The notes beneath the pieces were generated by a model. It was not told where the DNA came from. It was given only the letters and a program-made list of their open reading frames with translations, and made no database searches. The translations under genes and the position numbers were made by a program. From Nicotiana tabacum (Eukaryota > Streptophyta > Magnoliopsida > Solanales > Solanaceae): a DNA stretch of 64,000 nucleotides. Shown one piece after another: positions 47,389-59,100 of the stretch. Location: positions 107,000,108 to 107,064,107 of the forward strand of contig NC_134081.1 of assembly GCF_000715075.1 (NCBI RefSeq). The letters run 5' to 3'. Within the stretch, counting starts at the first letter, position 1. Every line of letters begins with the position of its first letter.

Positions 47389-50079
47389 TGTAATGGTCAT
47401 TTTAACTTTTAGAACCCCCTTCCTTAAAATGAAATTTCGCGTAAGTGCTTTTAATGATTTATGGCTTGCGGGGATGGTTGGTTCGGGATTTGGAAGTGTT
47501 TGGGTTGAAATCGGAACACTTGTTTCTTAAGATGGCTTTAAAAGGCCAAGTTTGACTTCGGTCAACATTTTAAGAAAACGACCCCGGAATAGAATTTTTA
47601 TGATTTCAACAGCTCCGTATGGTGATTTTGGATTTAGGAGCGTGTTCGTAATTTTATTTGGAAGTCCGTAGTTAAATTAGACTTGAAATGGCTTAAATAA
47701 GAATTTAAAGTTTGGAAGTTTGACCGGGGAGTTGACTTTTTGATATCGGGGTCGGAATCCAGTTTTGAAAATTTTCATAGCTCTTTTATGTCATTTATGA
47801 CTTGTGTGCAAAATTTGAGATTAATTGGACTTGATTTGATAGGTTTCGACATCAAATGTAGAAGTTGGAAATTCTAAGTTTCATTAAGCTTGAATTGGAG
47901 CATGATTCGTGATTTTAGCATCGTTTTATGTGATTTGAGATTTCAAATAAGTTCGTATGATGTTTTAGAACTTGTTGGTATATTTGGTTGAGGTCCCGAG
48001 GGCCTCGGGTGAGTTTCGGATGGTTAACGGATCAAAAGTTGGACATAAAAAGTTACTGCAATTATTCCTCTTCTGTTGGATATTCTGGGCAGATATCGAG
48101 CCCAGGGTTGACGAGGCTCAGACTCAAGCTTGTGTATCGAAGCCACGATCGAAGGTCCAGCTCGAGGACCATGATCGAAGGTCCAGCTCGAGGGCCATAA
48201 TCGAAGGCAAGGCTCGAGGGCCAAGATCGAAGCCACGACCAAGTCCCAGGCTCGAGGCCATGACCGAAGCCCCGGCTTGAGGCCCATGATCGAAGCCACG
48301 ATCGAGGCCCAATTCCGAAGGCTGCCTGGGCAGTTTATAAAAGAAGGCATTCGTCCCATTTGCAATTTTTGACGAACTTGAGTTTGCGCAGAGGCGACTT
48401 TTGACAGATTTTCAAGGAAACAATATTGGGGTAAGTGATTCTAACTCAGATTTGTACTACATATACAAGTATATCACTGTTTTCACCATAAATTAGTGTT
48501 TTGAGATTGAAAGTTGGGAAATTTTAGAAATCTCAGAGAAACGGATTTTTGAGATTTCAGTATAGATTCGGAGTCGGATTCTAGTGAAATTGGTATAGTT
48601 AGACTCATAATTGAATGAGTTGTCGGATTTCGTAACTTTTTCCGGATTTCGAGATGTGGGCCACACGGACGAATTTTTAATTAATTTCGAGATTTTTATT
48701 GAAAATGTAGTATTTTCTTATAGAATTAATTCCTATAAATTTTAGTGATTGTATCAAATTAGTTTTGGTTAGATTCGAGCCAATCGAAGTTGGATAATCG
48801 ATGAAAAGGCTTACTAGTGGATTAAATCGGAGCAAGACGAGGTAAGTCTTTTGTCTAATCTTGTGAGGGAAAATTACCCCATAGGTGATTAAATTAAATA
48901 ATTATTGCTAGTTGTGGGGGCTACGTACGCACGAGGTGACGAGAGTCCGTGCGTAGCTACTATTAAATGCTAAAGTCCGGGTAATTTAGGACTCAAAGCA
49001 TGCCTTACTTGTGTAGATTGTATTCTTTGATTTATTTATATTAATTGATATCTATATGAATATATTGTGAATTGTTAGATAAAGATATTAAAGGATGGAA
49101 ATCTCATATGCTTAATTTTTGTTTAAATCAATTAATTGTTAAAAAGAAATTGTTCTCCTCCCAAATTTATCTTATAATAAACATACTGTCCTTCCGAAGG
49201 CACATAAGAAAATATACTATCATTCCGGAGGTACATAAGAAAATGTCCTCCTTTCTTGTGGAGCGGGCCGAACACCTCGGCAGGATAGATGCAGCTATGG
49301 ATCGTGTCGCACGTCTCTCGGCAGTGTACACGAAACTCTAGATCGGGGCGTACGACCTCGGCAAAAATTATGCTTAATAATAATAATAATTATACGATAC
49401 TTGGACAGTTTATTGCAGCTTGTAAAGCCATTTGATAAATTGGAAATTTATTGAAGTTGAATTGCAGCTTGTAAAGCTATTTGATAAATTGAATTTTTTA
49501 TTAAAATTGAAAGATTTAATTAATAGATTGGAAATTGTTGCATTTTAAGGATTTTTATTATTTCTGCTAAATGAATAAAATTATTGTTAACTCTGTGAAT
49601 CATGCTGATTTGAATAATTATAATTTATTTCACTTATTATTGTTGACCCTTAGTGAGTGTCAAAGTCGGCTATCTCGTCTCTACCACTTCGAGATTAGGC
49701 TTGATACTTACTGGGTACACGTTGATTACGTACTCATGCTACACTTGCTGCACATTTTGTGCAGGAGCTGAGACAGATACTAGTTATAGGGGCATAGTGG
49801 TGAGCTGCCTTTTTTAGACATCCTGTAGCTACCAGTGCCTCTTCTTGTATTTTTAATTCTGTCTATTTTCATTTCAGACAATATTTGGAATTTTGTATAA
49901 TCTACTAGATGCCCATACACTTGTGACACCAGGTCTTGGCACGCGCATTGGTAGAATTTGGTCTCTTATTATTTTTCTTGAATTTAAATTTTATCGATTT
50001 ATGTTTAATTTATTAGTTGGCTTGCCTAGCTGTGGTGTTGGGCGCCATCAGGACCTATAGGTGAAATTGGGTCGTGACA
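47389..50079 (+). mobile_element. Element Z 5' LTR
   Basis: Starts TGTAATGGTCATTTT (about ten bases of the usual CGACCCGACC missing) inside LTR X and ends ATTGGGTCGTGACA; about 2.7 kb. It carries a CGAGGGCCA/GATCGAAG array, TATAAAA at 48336-48342, donor-like sites at about 48432 and 48842, a hairpin with 8-bp arms TACGCACG/CGTGCGTA around the AGGTGACGAG core (48926-48955), a GCCGA-ACACC-TCGGC hairpin (49267-49281) and the stem-loop CTGCACATTTTGTGCAG (49748-49764). The 5 bases before it are TTGTT. Confidence 0.85.
48090..48315. repeat. GATCGAAG/GCTCGAGG array in LTR Z
   Basis: About ten degenerate copies of CACGATCGAAGGCCAGGCTCGAGG-type words (shown in part), just before the TATAAAA box. The same word type occurs in element J, not in E or F. 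Confidence 0.8.
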
Positions 50080-50082
50080 ACA

Positions 50083-50094
50083 TGGTATCAGAGC
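50083..50094 (+). other. Primer-binding site of element Z
   Basis: Exact TGGTATCAGAGC after the LTR end and the spacer ACA. Confidence 0.88.
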
Positions 50095-50270
50095 ACTAGG
50101 TTCACGTAGGTCTCACAAGTTATGAGCAGACATAATAAAGTCTTGCGGATCGGTACAGAGACATCTGTACTTATATTCGAGAGGCTATAGGGTGTTAGGA
50201 AACTACCTTTCTTGATATTCCATCGTGCAATTAATGTAGTACTAAATATCCTTCCTTTATTCTCTCACAG

Positions 50271-51675
50271 ATGCTGAGAACGCGCTCTAATGAAGTTCCA
50301 GACGAGGGAAGAGCTACTCCCCCAGTTGCTAGAGGCCAAGGCAGAGGCCGAGGGAGGGCTCCAGCCCGTGGTAGAGGGCGAGGATGCCCAAAGACTATTC
50401 CAGTTATGCCGCCAGTGGGTCCAGCAGAGAACCCCATTGTTGAGGAACAGGATAAGGTGCCTGTGGTAGAGCCAGCTCCGGTGGATTTTACATCTACACC
50501 GGGATTTCAGGATGTCATGTGTCGTATGCTACAGTTCATGGACAATATGACTCAGGCTGATCTATTTCCGGCAGAACCAGCCATATCTCAGGCGGGCGGG
50601 GAGCACAGACCCCTACCGCACAGGCTCATGGACAGGAAGCTGCTGTATATAAGACCCAGGGTGCACTACCCGTGGGTGGAGCCCAGCTAGTGGCAGCAGC
50701 TACACATGAGCCCAGGCCAGCTGTAGCCGCTGATCTGCAGAAACTGTTGGACAGATGGACTAGACTACATCCTCCTGTTTTGGGGGGTGAGCGACATGAG
50801 GATCCCCAGGATTTCATTGATCGATGCAATGATAGACTGTACAACATGAGGATATTATAGACTCATGGGGTAGACTTTGCTACTTTTCAGCTAGAGGGCA
50901 GAGCCCGTAGATGGTGGCAGTCATATGTTCTTGGCAGACCAGCAGATTCTCCTCCCATAACTTGGGATAGGTTCACCTGTATCTTCCTGGATAGGTATAT
51001 TCCACCCTCTCAGAGGGAAGAGTTGAGGTTTCAGTTTGAGCAGCTCCAGCAGGGTCAAATTTTAGTGACCGATTATGAGGCGTGATTTTCTGAGTTATCT
51101 CGCCATGCACTTATGATACTCCCTACAGAGGCGGAGAGAGTATGGAGGTTTGTTGCGGGTTTACATACTGGCATTCAGGCCACTATGTCTCGAGAGGTTA
51201 TGATGGGTACCTCATATGAGTTAGTCGTGGAGATAGCCCGTAGGATTGAGGGTGTACATCAGCGGAGCTGAGAGCAAGTTACGAGAGATAAGCGGTTTAG
51301 GTATTCTAAAGAGTTCAGAGGTGCTCCGTTTGGGGGGAAGAGGTCAGTTCATGAGAGGGCAGTCTAGCAGGTCCCCATATCTAGCACCACCACCTCCTCG
51401 GGGTGCTCCAACGCGACCTTTTCTCAGTGCTATACCATAGAGTTCTTATCGCCCACCAGGTATTCAGGGTCCTTCTAGTGGGTATTCAGGTCCCCAGGGC
51501 CAAGCACTTAGTCAGCAGCCCATCGCACCGAAGAGTTGTAACGAGTGCAGGGACCCCAGTCACATGCAGAGATTCTGCCCTAGACTGCGGGGTAGACCAG
51601 TGCAGCAGGGTCAGCAGCCTATGATTACCACACCAGTTGCTCCACCAGCAGTCCGACCAGCAAGAGGTGGGGAAT
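50271..51675 (+). pseudogene. gag: Element Z gag (broken)
   Basis: The ATG at 50271 sits directly after TTATTCTCTCACAG and opens MLRTRSNEVPDEGRA followed by a Gly/Arg-rich run. After about 110 codons a frameshift near 50600 moves the Gag core to another frame (50672 onward: LQKLLDRWTRLHPPVLGGE). Stops follow near 50858, 51083 and 51269, the first two of which look like single-base changes. The core contains the paired tryptophans (RRWWQSYVLGRP) near 50910. The CCHC zinc knuckle CNECRDPSHMQRFC lies at 51537-51578. Gag would form the particle and bind RNA; this copy is dead. Confidence 0.88.
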
Positions 51676-51677
51676 AG

Positions 51678-52112
51678 GTGGGTAGGCGTCGTCCTAGAGA
51701 TGTAGGTCTGCCAGGCGGAGGCCAGCCAGTTGGCGTTCCAGCTCGGTTCTATGCTTTTCTGGCCAGACCAGATGCAGAGGCCTCAGATGACGTGATTACA
51801 GGTATTATTTCTGTTTGCGGAAAAGATGCCTCAGTATTATTTGATCCAGGATCTACGTATTCATATGTGCCATATCTATTTGCTCCATTCCTGGGTGTTT
51901 CTCGTGAGTCCTTGAGTAATCCTTTTTATGTGTCCAATCCTGTGGGCGAATCTGTTATTGTGAATTGGATCTACCGGTCCTGTATTATTATATTCTGTGG
52001 TTATGAAACTAGAGCAGATCTCCTATTGCTTGAGGTGACCGATTTTGAAATTATTCTGGGCATGGACTGGTTATCTCCAGATCATGCTATTCTGGACTGT
52101 CATGCCCAGAAC
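51678..52112 (+). pseudogene. pol: Element Z aspartic protease, cut off downstream
   Basis: An open frame holds RFYAFLARPDAEASDDVITG, the retropepsin-like active-site region LFDPGSTYSYV near 51837, and the end motif ILGMDWLSPDHAILDCHAQ. These are typical of the protease of chromovirus-type gypsy elements, with DPGS in the active-site loop. It processes the polyprotein. At about 52112 the frame runs into the minus-strand LTR fragment H, so RT, RNase H and integrase are missing from this copy. Confidence 0.85.
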
Positions 52113-52966
52113 TCAAGCCCTTCGCAACATAACAAAACTCCACGTTGATCTATTGACCATCCGGAATCTACCTGAGGTCCTAGGGACCTCAACCAAATAT
52201 AAAAACACGTCCCAAAATACATTACGAACTTAGTCGAGGTCTCAAATCACGCCAAACAACATCGAAACTACGGATCACCCTCCAATTCATACTTAATGAA
52301 CTTTGAAATTCCAAACTTCTACAATTGATGCCGAAACCTATCAAATCACGTCCGATTGACCGCAAATTTTGGACACAAGTCATAATTGATATTATGGACC
52401 TACTCCAACTTCTGGAATCGGAATCCGACCCCGATATCAAAAAGTCCACTCCCGGTCAAACTTCCCAAAAACCTTCAAATTTCAACTTTCGCCAAATGAC
52501 CTATGGACCTCCAAATCCACATCCGGATACACTCCCAATACCAGAATCACCATACAGAGCTATTCCTAGACTTGGAATCCCTAATGGACATTGATAACAT
52601 TGAAATGCACTTCATCTAAAATCTATGGAATTCTTCCAAAATGCCAACTTCCATAATATGCGCTGAAATGCTCCCGGGTCATCCAAAACTCGCTATGGGC
52701 ATACGCCCAAGTCCAAAATCATCATATGAACCTGTTGGAACCTTCAAATCCTGATTCCGGGTTCGTTTACTCAAAAATCATATTTTAGTCAATTCCTCCA
52801 ACTTAAGGCTTCCCAAATTAGAATTCTTTTTCCAAATCGACTCTAAACTTCCCGAAACTAAATTCCGACCACGTGTACAAGTCGTAATACCCGAAGTGAA
52901 AATACTCATCTCCTCAAACCGCCAAATGACGTGTTAGAGCTCAAAATGACTGGCCAGGTCGTTACA
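52113..52966 (-). mobile_element. LTR fragment H, minus strand
   Basis: On the minus strand it starts TGTAACGACCTGGCCAG at 52966 and aligns with the LTR piece at 5928-7126. It stops where the Z protease ends, after about 850 bases. Neither partner shows its expected continuation, so the border is a deletion or rearrangement joint rather than a clean insertion. Confidence 0.8.
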
Positions 52967-53668
<702 letters not shown>

Positions 53669-54149
53669 TGTGATGACCCAAAATGTCATCTTTAATTTAA
53701 ACATTTATTTATGTGTTCTATGACATCGATTAACACTATTCATTATTCCTCGACTTGTGTGCATAGTTCGTAAAATTTTTCGAAAAGTGTTTATATGAAA
53801 AATTGATTAAAATGTGAAATAGAGCTTTAAAACTCAACTGAGTTTACTTCGGTCAATATTTTGAGCAAACAGACCCGGATCAGTATTTTTACAATTCCAA
53901 TAGGTTTGTATCGTAATTTGGGACTTGGGCGTATGCCCGGAATATAATTTAGAAGTCCCTAACTTGAATTATCGCCAGGTGACGAAAACTAGAAGCTTAA
54001 AGGCTTAAAGATTTTAAAAATTGACCACAAATTGACTTTTATTGATACCAGGATCGGAATCCAATTCTGAAAACTTTTATAGGTTCGTTATGTCATTTAT
54101 GACTTGTGTGCAAAATTTGAGGTCAATCGGACTTGATTTAAAAGGTTTC
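53669..54149 (+). mobile_element. LTR I start (TGTGATGACCC family), interrupted by J
   Basis: Begins TGTGATGACCCAAAATGTC and aligns with the first 450 bases of solo LTR B (7411 onward). Element J enters at 54150; the rest should lie beyond the right edge. Confidence 0.85.
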
Positions 54150-54859
54150 TGTAACGACCCGGCTGGTCATTTTGAGTATTATAATCCTGTTCCCCCATTT
54201 ATTGCTCAATTTATGCTTTATAGTTATTTTATGACTTACCGGATTAGTTGGTTCGGGTCCAAAAGGAATTCGGGGTGAAATGAGACACTTAGTCTCATAA
54301 ATGAAAATTTAAGTTAGAAAAGTTGACCGGATATGGACCTATGTGTAAACGACCTCGGATTTGAATTCTGATAATTCTAATAGCTCCGTATGGTGATTTT
54401 GGACTTAGGAGTGTATTCGAAAAATTGTTTTGAGGTCCGTGGTGGAATTAGGCTTGAAATGCCGAAAGTTTAATTTTTGGGAAGTTTGACCGGGGGGTTG
54501 ACTTTTTGATATCAGGGTCAGAATCCGATTCTAAAAATTTGAATACCTTTGTTATGTCATTTATGACTTGTGTGCAGAATTTGAGGTCAATCGGATGTGA
54601 TTTGATAGGTTCCGGAGTCATTTGTAGTAATCAGAAATTTCAAAGTTCAATAGGCTTGAATTTGGGTGTAATTCATGGTTTTAGCGTTGTTTGAGGTGAT
54701 TTGAGGATTCGACTAAGTTCGTATGATGTTTTAGGACTTGTTGGAATATTTTGTTGAGGTCCCGAGGGCCTCGGGTGAGTTTCGGATGGTTAACGGATAA
54801 AAAAATTGAACTACAACAACTGCTGCAATTTCCTTCTGCTGGAAATTTCTTCTGTCAGA

Positions 54860-55190
54860 TTCGAGCCAAAAAATCGAGCCCAGAATCGAGCCCAAAATTC
54901 GAGCCCAGAATGAACCACGATTGAGACCAGGGTCGAGGGCCACAATCGAAGGCAGGGTCGAGGATCAGGATCGAAGGCACTATCAAGCCCATGGTCGAGG
55001 GCCACGATCGAAGGTCAGGGTTGAGGGCCATGATCGAAGGCCAGGGTTGAGGGCCATGATCGAGGTCCAGGATCGAGGGTCAGAATTGAGGCCCAGGATC
55101 AAGACCCATGATCGAGGACCACGATCGAAGGCCAAGATCGAGGACCACGATCGAAGGCCAAGATCGAGGCAGAACCGAGGCGGTCTAGGC
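54860..55190. repeat. GATCGAAGGCCA / GGTCGAGGGCC array, J 5' LTR
   Basis: Roughly fifteen degenerate words, first ATCGAGCCCA-type, then alternating GATCGAAGGCCA and GTCGAGGGCCA, ending just before TATAAA. The 3' LTR holds the same array at 62865-63185. Frames on both strands through it are artefacts. Confidence 0.85.
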
Positions 55191-55195
55191 AGAAT

Positions 55196-55217
55196 TATAA
55201 AGCAGGGACTTCGTCCC
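55196..55217 (+). promoter_or_regulatory. Likely core promoter of element J
   Basis: TATAAA at 55196-55201 followed by the inverted repeat GGGACTTCGTCCC. The same pair is found in the 3' LTR of J (63197-63218) and in C (20943-20965). Transcription would start about 30 bases after the TATA box by plant norms; the start itself cannot be seen. Confidence 0.55.
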
Positions 55218-57021
55218 ATTCACAATTTTGACAAATTGGATCTTGAGGAGAGGTGATTTTTGATAGATTTTCAAGGAAAACTTGAGGTAAGTCCCTTGTG
55301 ATCATTTCTACTCCATAATACTGAATTATCATCGAATAATTCGACTAGATTACATGATTTTGAGGTGTAAATCGGAGATTAGAACTTAAAAATTTGGAAA
55401 TACGATTTGTAGATTTGAGGGTCGAGTTGAGGTTGGATTTTAGTAAAATTGGTATGGGTAGACTCGTGGTTGAATGCGCTTTTGGATTTTGTAACTTTTG
55501 TCGGGTTCCGAGATGTGAGCCCCACGGGCGATTTTTGAGCTAAAATTTGGATTTTTATGGAAAATTAGCATTTTCTTATGAAATTAATTCCAATAAATTT
55601 TATAGACTGAAATGAATTATTTATGGCTAGATTCGAGGCGTTTGGAGGCCAATTCACGAGGAAAGGACATTGCAAAATAAGAATTTCACGGCTTGAGGTA
55701 AGTAACAGTTTTAAATCTGGTCCCGAGGGTATGAAACCCCAGAATTTTGTGTCATGTGAATATTTTGGAGGTGACGCACATGCTAGGTGATGGGCGTGTG
55801 GGCGTGCACCGAGGGGATTGTGACTTGGTCCGTCCCGTGAAACTGTAAAGTTGAATAACTTGTTGTTAGCTATATATGCTCTCTATGTGTTGAAGAAATT
55901 TGATTGTAAATCATGTTAGAAATCATGCTTAGGCTATGTGATAGTATTGTTGGGACCCACAGAGGTCACATACTTGTTGAATTATTTGCTAATTGCTATC
56001 TTGTGCTCAGTCATGATTTTATTTGCGTATCATACCTCAGTCTTTCTTGATATTTGTTAATGCATTATGTTATCTTTGTTTGGGATGATCTTTGTAATTT
56101 TTGAGAGCCCGAGAGACAAGAGAGGTTGAGGACTGAGTAAGGCCGAGGGCCTATCGGTGAGGTAAGGATATTATGGCACGTGAGTTGTCCGTGCAGGATA
56201 TTATAGCACGTGAATTGTTCGTGCAGCACGTGAGTTATCCGTGTAGATTATGGTGCTTGGGCTGTAGGAGCCCCTCCGGAGTCTGTACACCCTCAGTGAG
56301 CGCGGGTACCTATTTAGTGTGAGTGCTGAGGGCTGAGAGCCGAGTGGTTGAGTTGTTGTGATGTGTTAAGTGACTGTTGCATGAGAGGTTGTACTTGCTT
56401 TGTATTTGTTGTTGCACTTGGTTGCTATCTGTCATTGTTGTGAAATCTCTGAAATATTTTATATCTGGATTACACGAACTTGAACTGTATAAAATTGAAT
56501 TGACTTAAACTGCCGGATTTTAAAGCATGTCTATTCTTTGCTGGAATTACTGAAAGTGAACTATAACTGTGTAGCTCATCATTATCTTCAGTTCCTTAGT
56601 TATTATTATTACTTGCTGAGTTGGTTGTACTCATACTACACCATGCACTTCACGTGCAGATCCAGGTATTCCCGGACATAGCGGGTGTTGATCATTTCGC
56701 ATAGTTGACTTTCAGGAGATTTTGAGGTAGCTGCCGTGTTCCGCAGACCTTGTCTCTCCTTCTCTATCTCCTTGTTTACTGTATTTGGTCTCAGACTATT
56801 ATAGACCGTATTTTCCAGACTTGAATTCATATTAGATGCTCATGTACTCAGTGACACCAGGTTTTGGGGAATGTTCATGTTAGTATTTATGAGATTCTGT
56901 ATTGTATTAAATTATTGTATTTTCAAACTTAAGAGAAATTGTGGTTTATCGAGATTTTCGGCTTGCCTAATATCGAGATAGGCGGCATCACGACAGGTTG
57001 GGATTTTATGTCGTGACAAGT

Positions 57022-57033
57022 TGGTATCAGAGC
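57022..57033 (+). other. Primer-binding site of element J
   Basis: TGGTATCAGAGC after the LTR end and the spacer AGT. Confidence 0.92.
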
Positions 57034-57203
57034 CTAGGTTGCATAAGTCTCATGAGTCATGAGCAGGTTTAGTAGAGTCTTGCGGATCGGTACGAAGATG
57101 TCTGTACTTATCTTCGAGAGGCTGCAGAACCCTTAGGAAAATTTCACTTTCTTGTATTCTGTCGTGCGAATTTGTTGATTCCGAAAACTAAATTTCTGTT
57201 AAT

Positions 57204-57217
57204 CTATTCTCTCACAG
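57204..57217 (+). promoter_or_regulatory. Candidate 3' splice site directly before J gag ATG
   Basis: CTATTCTCTCACAG is a pyrimidine tract plus CAG, ending exactly at the ATG of gag. The same motif precedes gag in Z (50257-50270) and E (26251-26264). It could pair with the donor-like AG|GTAAGT sites in the LTR. No transcript evidence is available. Confidence 0.45.
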
Positions 57218-58570
57218 ATGGTGAGGACACGTACTACCGGATCAGACGGCCAGCCATCAGTGCCACCAGTTAGGGCCGCGAGAGGTCGGGGCCGTGGTAG
57301 AGGCCGGGGTCAAGGTAGAGGTCGAGGTGTAGCTCATACCACAGTTGGACCAGCAGCACCTATAGTACCACCAGTTGCTCCAGCTCAAGAGTAGATTCCG
57401 AATATAGCTGAGCTGACAGGATCAGCTCAGGCACCAGCTGTGCCCATTGAGATTCCAAGCCTTCAGGAGACTTTGGCCCAGATATTGGCAGCCTGCACTG
57501 GTCTTGCTCAGGTGGTTCCGGCTCAGGACGCACTTGCCACTTCTCAGGCCGGGGGAGGTACTCCTACCCTTGTAGACCGTACTCCAGACCAGGTAGTACA
57601 GGGACTTCAGATACCGGGGGCACTACCAGCCTAGCCGGCTGCAGCCGCTCAGGACCCGGTAGTTCTTGTTATGGCATATGATAAGCAGAGGAGATTTGAG
57701 AGATTTGGGAGGCTTCGGCCTCTACCTTTTTGCGGTGATGAGTCAGAGGATGCCCAGGGTTTTCTGGATAAGTGTCAGCGGATGCTTCGGACAGCGGGTA
57801 TTCTAGAGACCAGTGGGGTCTCATTCACTACTTTGTAGTTATCTAGGGCTGCCTTCAGATGGTGGGAGTCTTACGAGAGATGTAGGTCGGTCGGTGCAGC
57901 ACCTCTTACCTGGCAGCAGTTCTCCGGTCTATTCCTGGAGAAGTTCGTGCCTCAGTCCCACAAAGAGGAGCTGCGCAGGCAGTTTGAGCAGCTTCGTCAG
58001 GGCAATATGTTCATGACACAGTATGAGATGAGATCTTCAGAATTGGCCTGTCATGCTATCTGGTTGATTCCCACAGACATGGAAAGGATCAGGAGATTTG
58101 TAGATGGCCTCACTTTTCAACTGCGATTACTCATGACTAGAGAGAGAGTGTCTAGTGCTACTTACGACGAGGTTTTTGACATTGCTCCTCAGATTGAGAT
58201 GGTTCTCAGCCAGGAGCGCGTTGAGAGGGAGGCTAAGAGGCCTCGTGGTTCCGGTGATTTCAGCAGTGTTCCTTCAGGGGGTCAGTTTTTCTGTGGTAGG
58301 GGCCATTCTTACAAGCACGCTCAGGCGGGTCATCCAGCTCATCGTGGTGCATAAGCTAGCCACGATTCTTACAGTGCTCACTCAGGCCAGCCTTCAATCA
58401 GTGCACTACCAGTGTAGAGTTCTCATCATGCCTTGTCTGCTCGGGCTTCTACAGGTAATTCTTCAGGTTATCAGGAGCAGCAGTTCCGTCATAGGAGGGG
58501 TTGTTTTGAGGCGGAGAATTGGGTCATTTCAAGAGAGATTGTCCTAGGTTGTTGAGTGGGGCTCCATAGT
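57218..58570 (+). pseudogene. gag: Element J gag (five stops, one frameshift)
   Basis: The ATG at 57218 follows TTCTCTCACAG. The product would begin MVRTRTTGSDGQ, then an Arg/Gly-rich stretch (residues about 20-40), a Pro/Ala/Gln-rich spacer and the Gag core from about residue 160. The core has a tryptophan pair in FRWWESYERC near 57860 and FLEKFVPQSHKEELR at about 57930-57980. Stops in this frame are at 57392, 57632, 57836, 58352 and 58415; four are TAG where a Gln codon CAG would fit. The CCHC zinc knuckle near 58500-58545 is split by a one-base deletion after its first CFE, moving the reading to another frame. It is the structural protein that packages RNA, inactive here. Confidence 0.9.
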
Positions 58571-59100
58571 AGAGTTCTCGACCAACGGCACCAGCACCAG
58601 CAATTACACCACCCGCCCAGCCAGCTCGGTATGGGGGTCAGGCAGCTGGGGGTAGCCCAAGAGGGGGAGGCCAATCAGGTGGCGGGCAGGCTCGATTCTA
58701 TGCTTTTTCTGCTAGTCCAGATGATGTTGCCTCAGACGCAGTGATCACATGTACTGTTTCAGTGTGCCACAGGGAGGCTTCTATATTATTTGACCCTGGT
58801 TCCACTTATTCATATGTATCATCATATTTTGCTCATTATCTGGATATGCCCTATGAGTCCTTAGTTTTACCTGTTTGTGTATCTATACCGGTGGGCGATA
58901 TTATTACTGTGGATCGTGTGTATCGGTCGTGTGTGGTAACTATTGGGGAACTGGAGACTAGAGTTGATATCTTATTACTCGATATGGTTGATTTCAATGT
59001 AATCCTAGGTATGGATTGGTTGTCTCCATGTCATGCTATTCTGGACTATCACGCAAAAATCGTGACGTTGATGATGTCGGGGTTACCAAAGGTTGAATGG
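58571..59100 (+). pseudogene. pol: Element J aspartic protease
   Basis: Reads in frame with the second half of the zinc knuckle. After two adjacent TAG stops near 58567-58572 it is open for about 175 codons: a Pro/Gly-rich linker, ARFYAFSASPDDVASDAVIT, the active-site region LFDPGSTYSYVSSYF (catalytic Asp at 58792), and ILGMDWLSPCHAILDYHAK. It matches the Z protease throughout. A frameshift near 59100 separates it from the next part of pol. Confidence 0.88.

Larger units (their letters stand above)
54150..57018 (+). mobile_element. Element J 5' LTR
   Basis: Starts TGTAACGACCCGGCTGG after GTTTC (54145-54149, candidate target duplication) and ends TTTATGTCGTGACA at 57018; 2869 bases. It matches the 3' LTR from 62151 with scattered substitutions. 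Landmarks in order: GATCGAAGGCCA array (54860-55190), TATAAA (55196), GGGACTTCGTCCC (55205-55217), donor-like AG|GTAAGT at 55287 and 55698, AGGTGATGGG core near 55784, GCACGTGAG...CGTGC hairpins (56177-56250) and a TGCAC...GTGCA stem-loop near 56644. Confidence 0.93.

Noticed and set aside
48024..48365. 113-codon minus-strand frame
   Set aside because: Covers the GATCGAAG array of LTR Z; stop-free through base composition only.
57022..57033. Possible tRNA-Met gene near primer sites
   Set aside because: Only the 12-base complement of the tRNA 3' end is present; no cloverleaf or internal promoter boxes follow.
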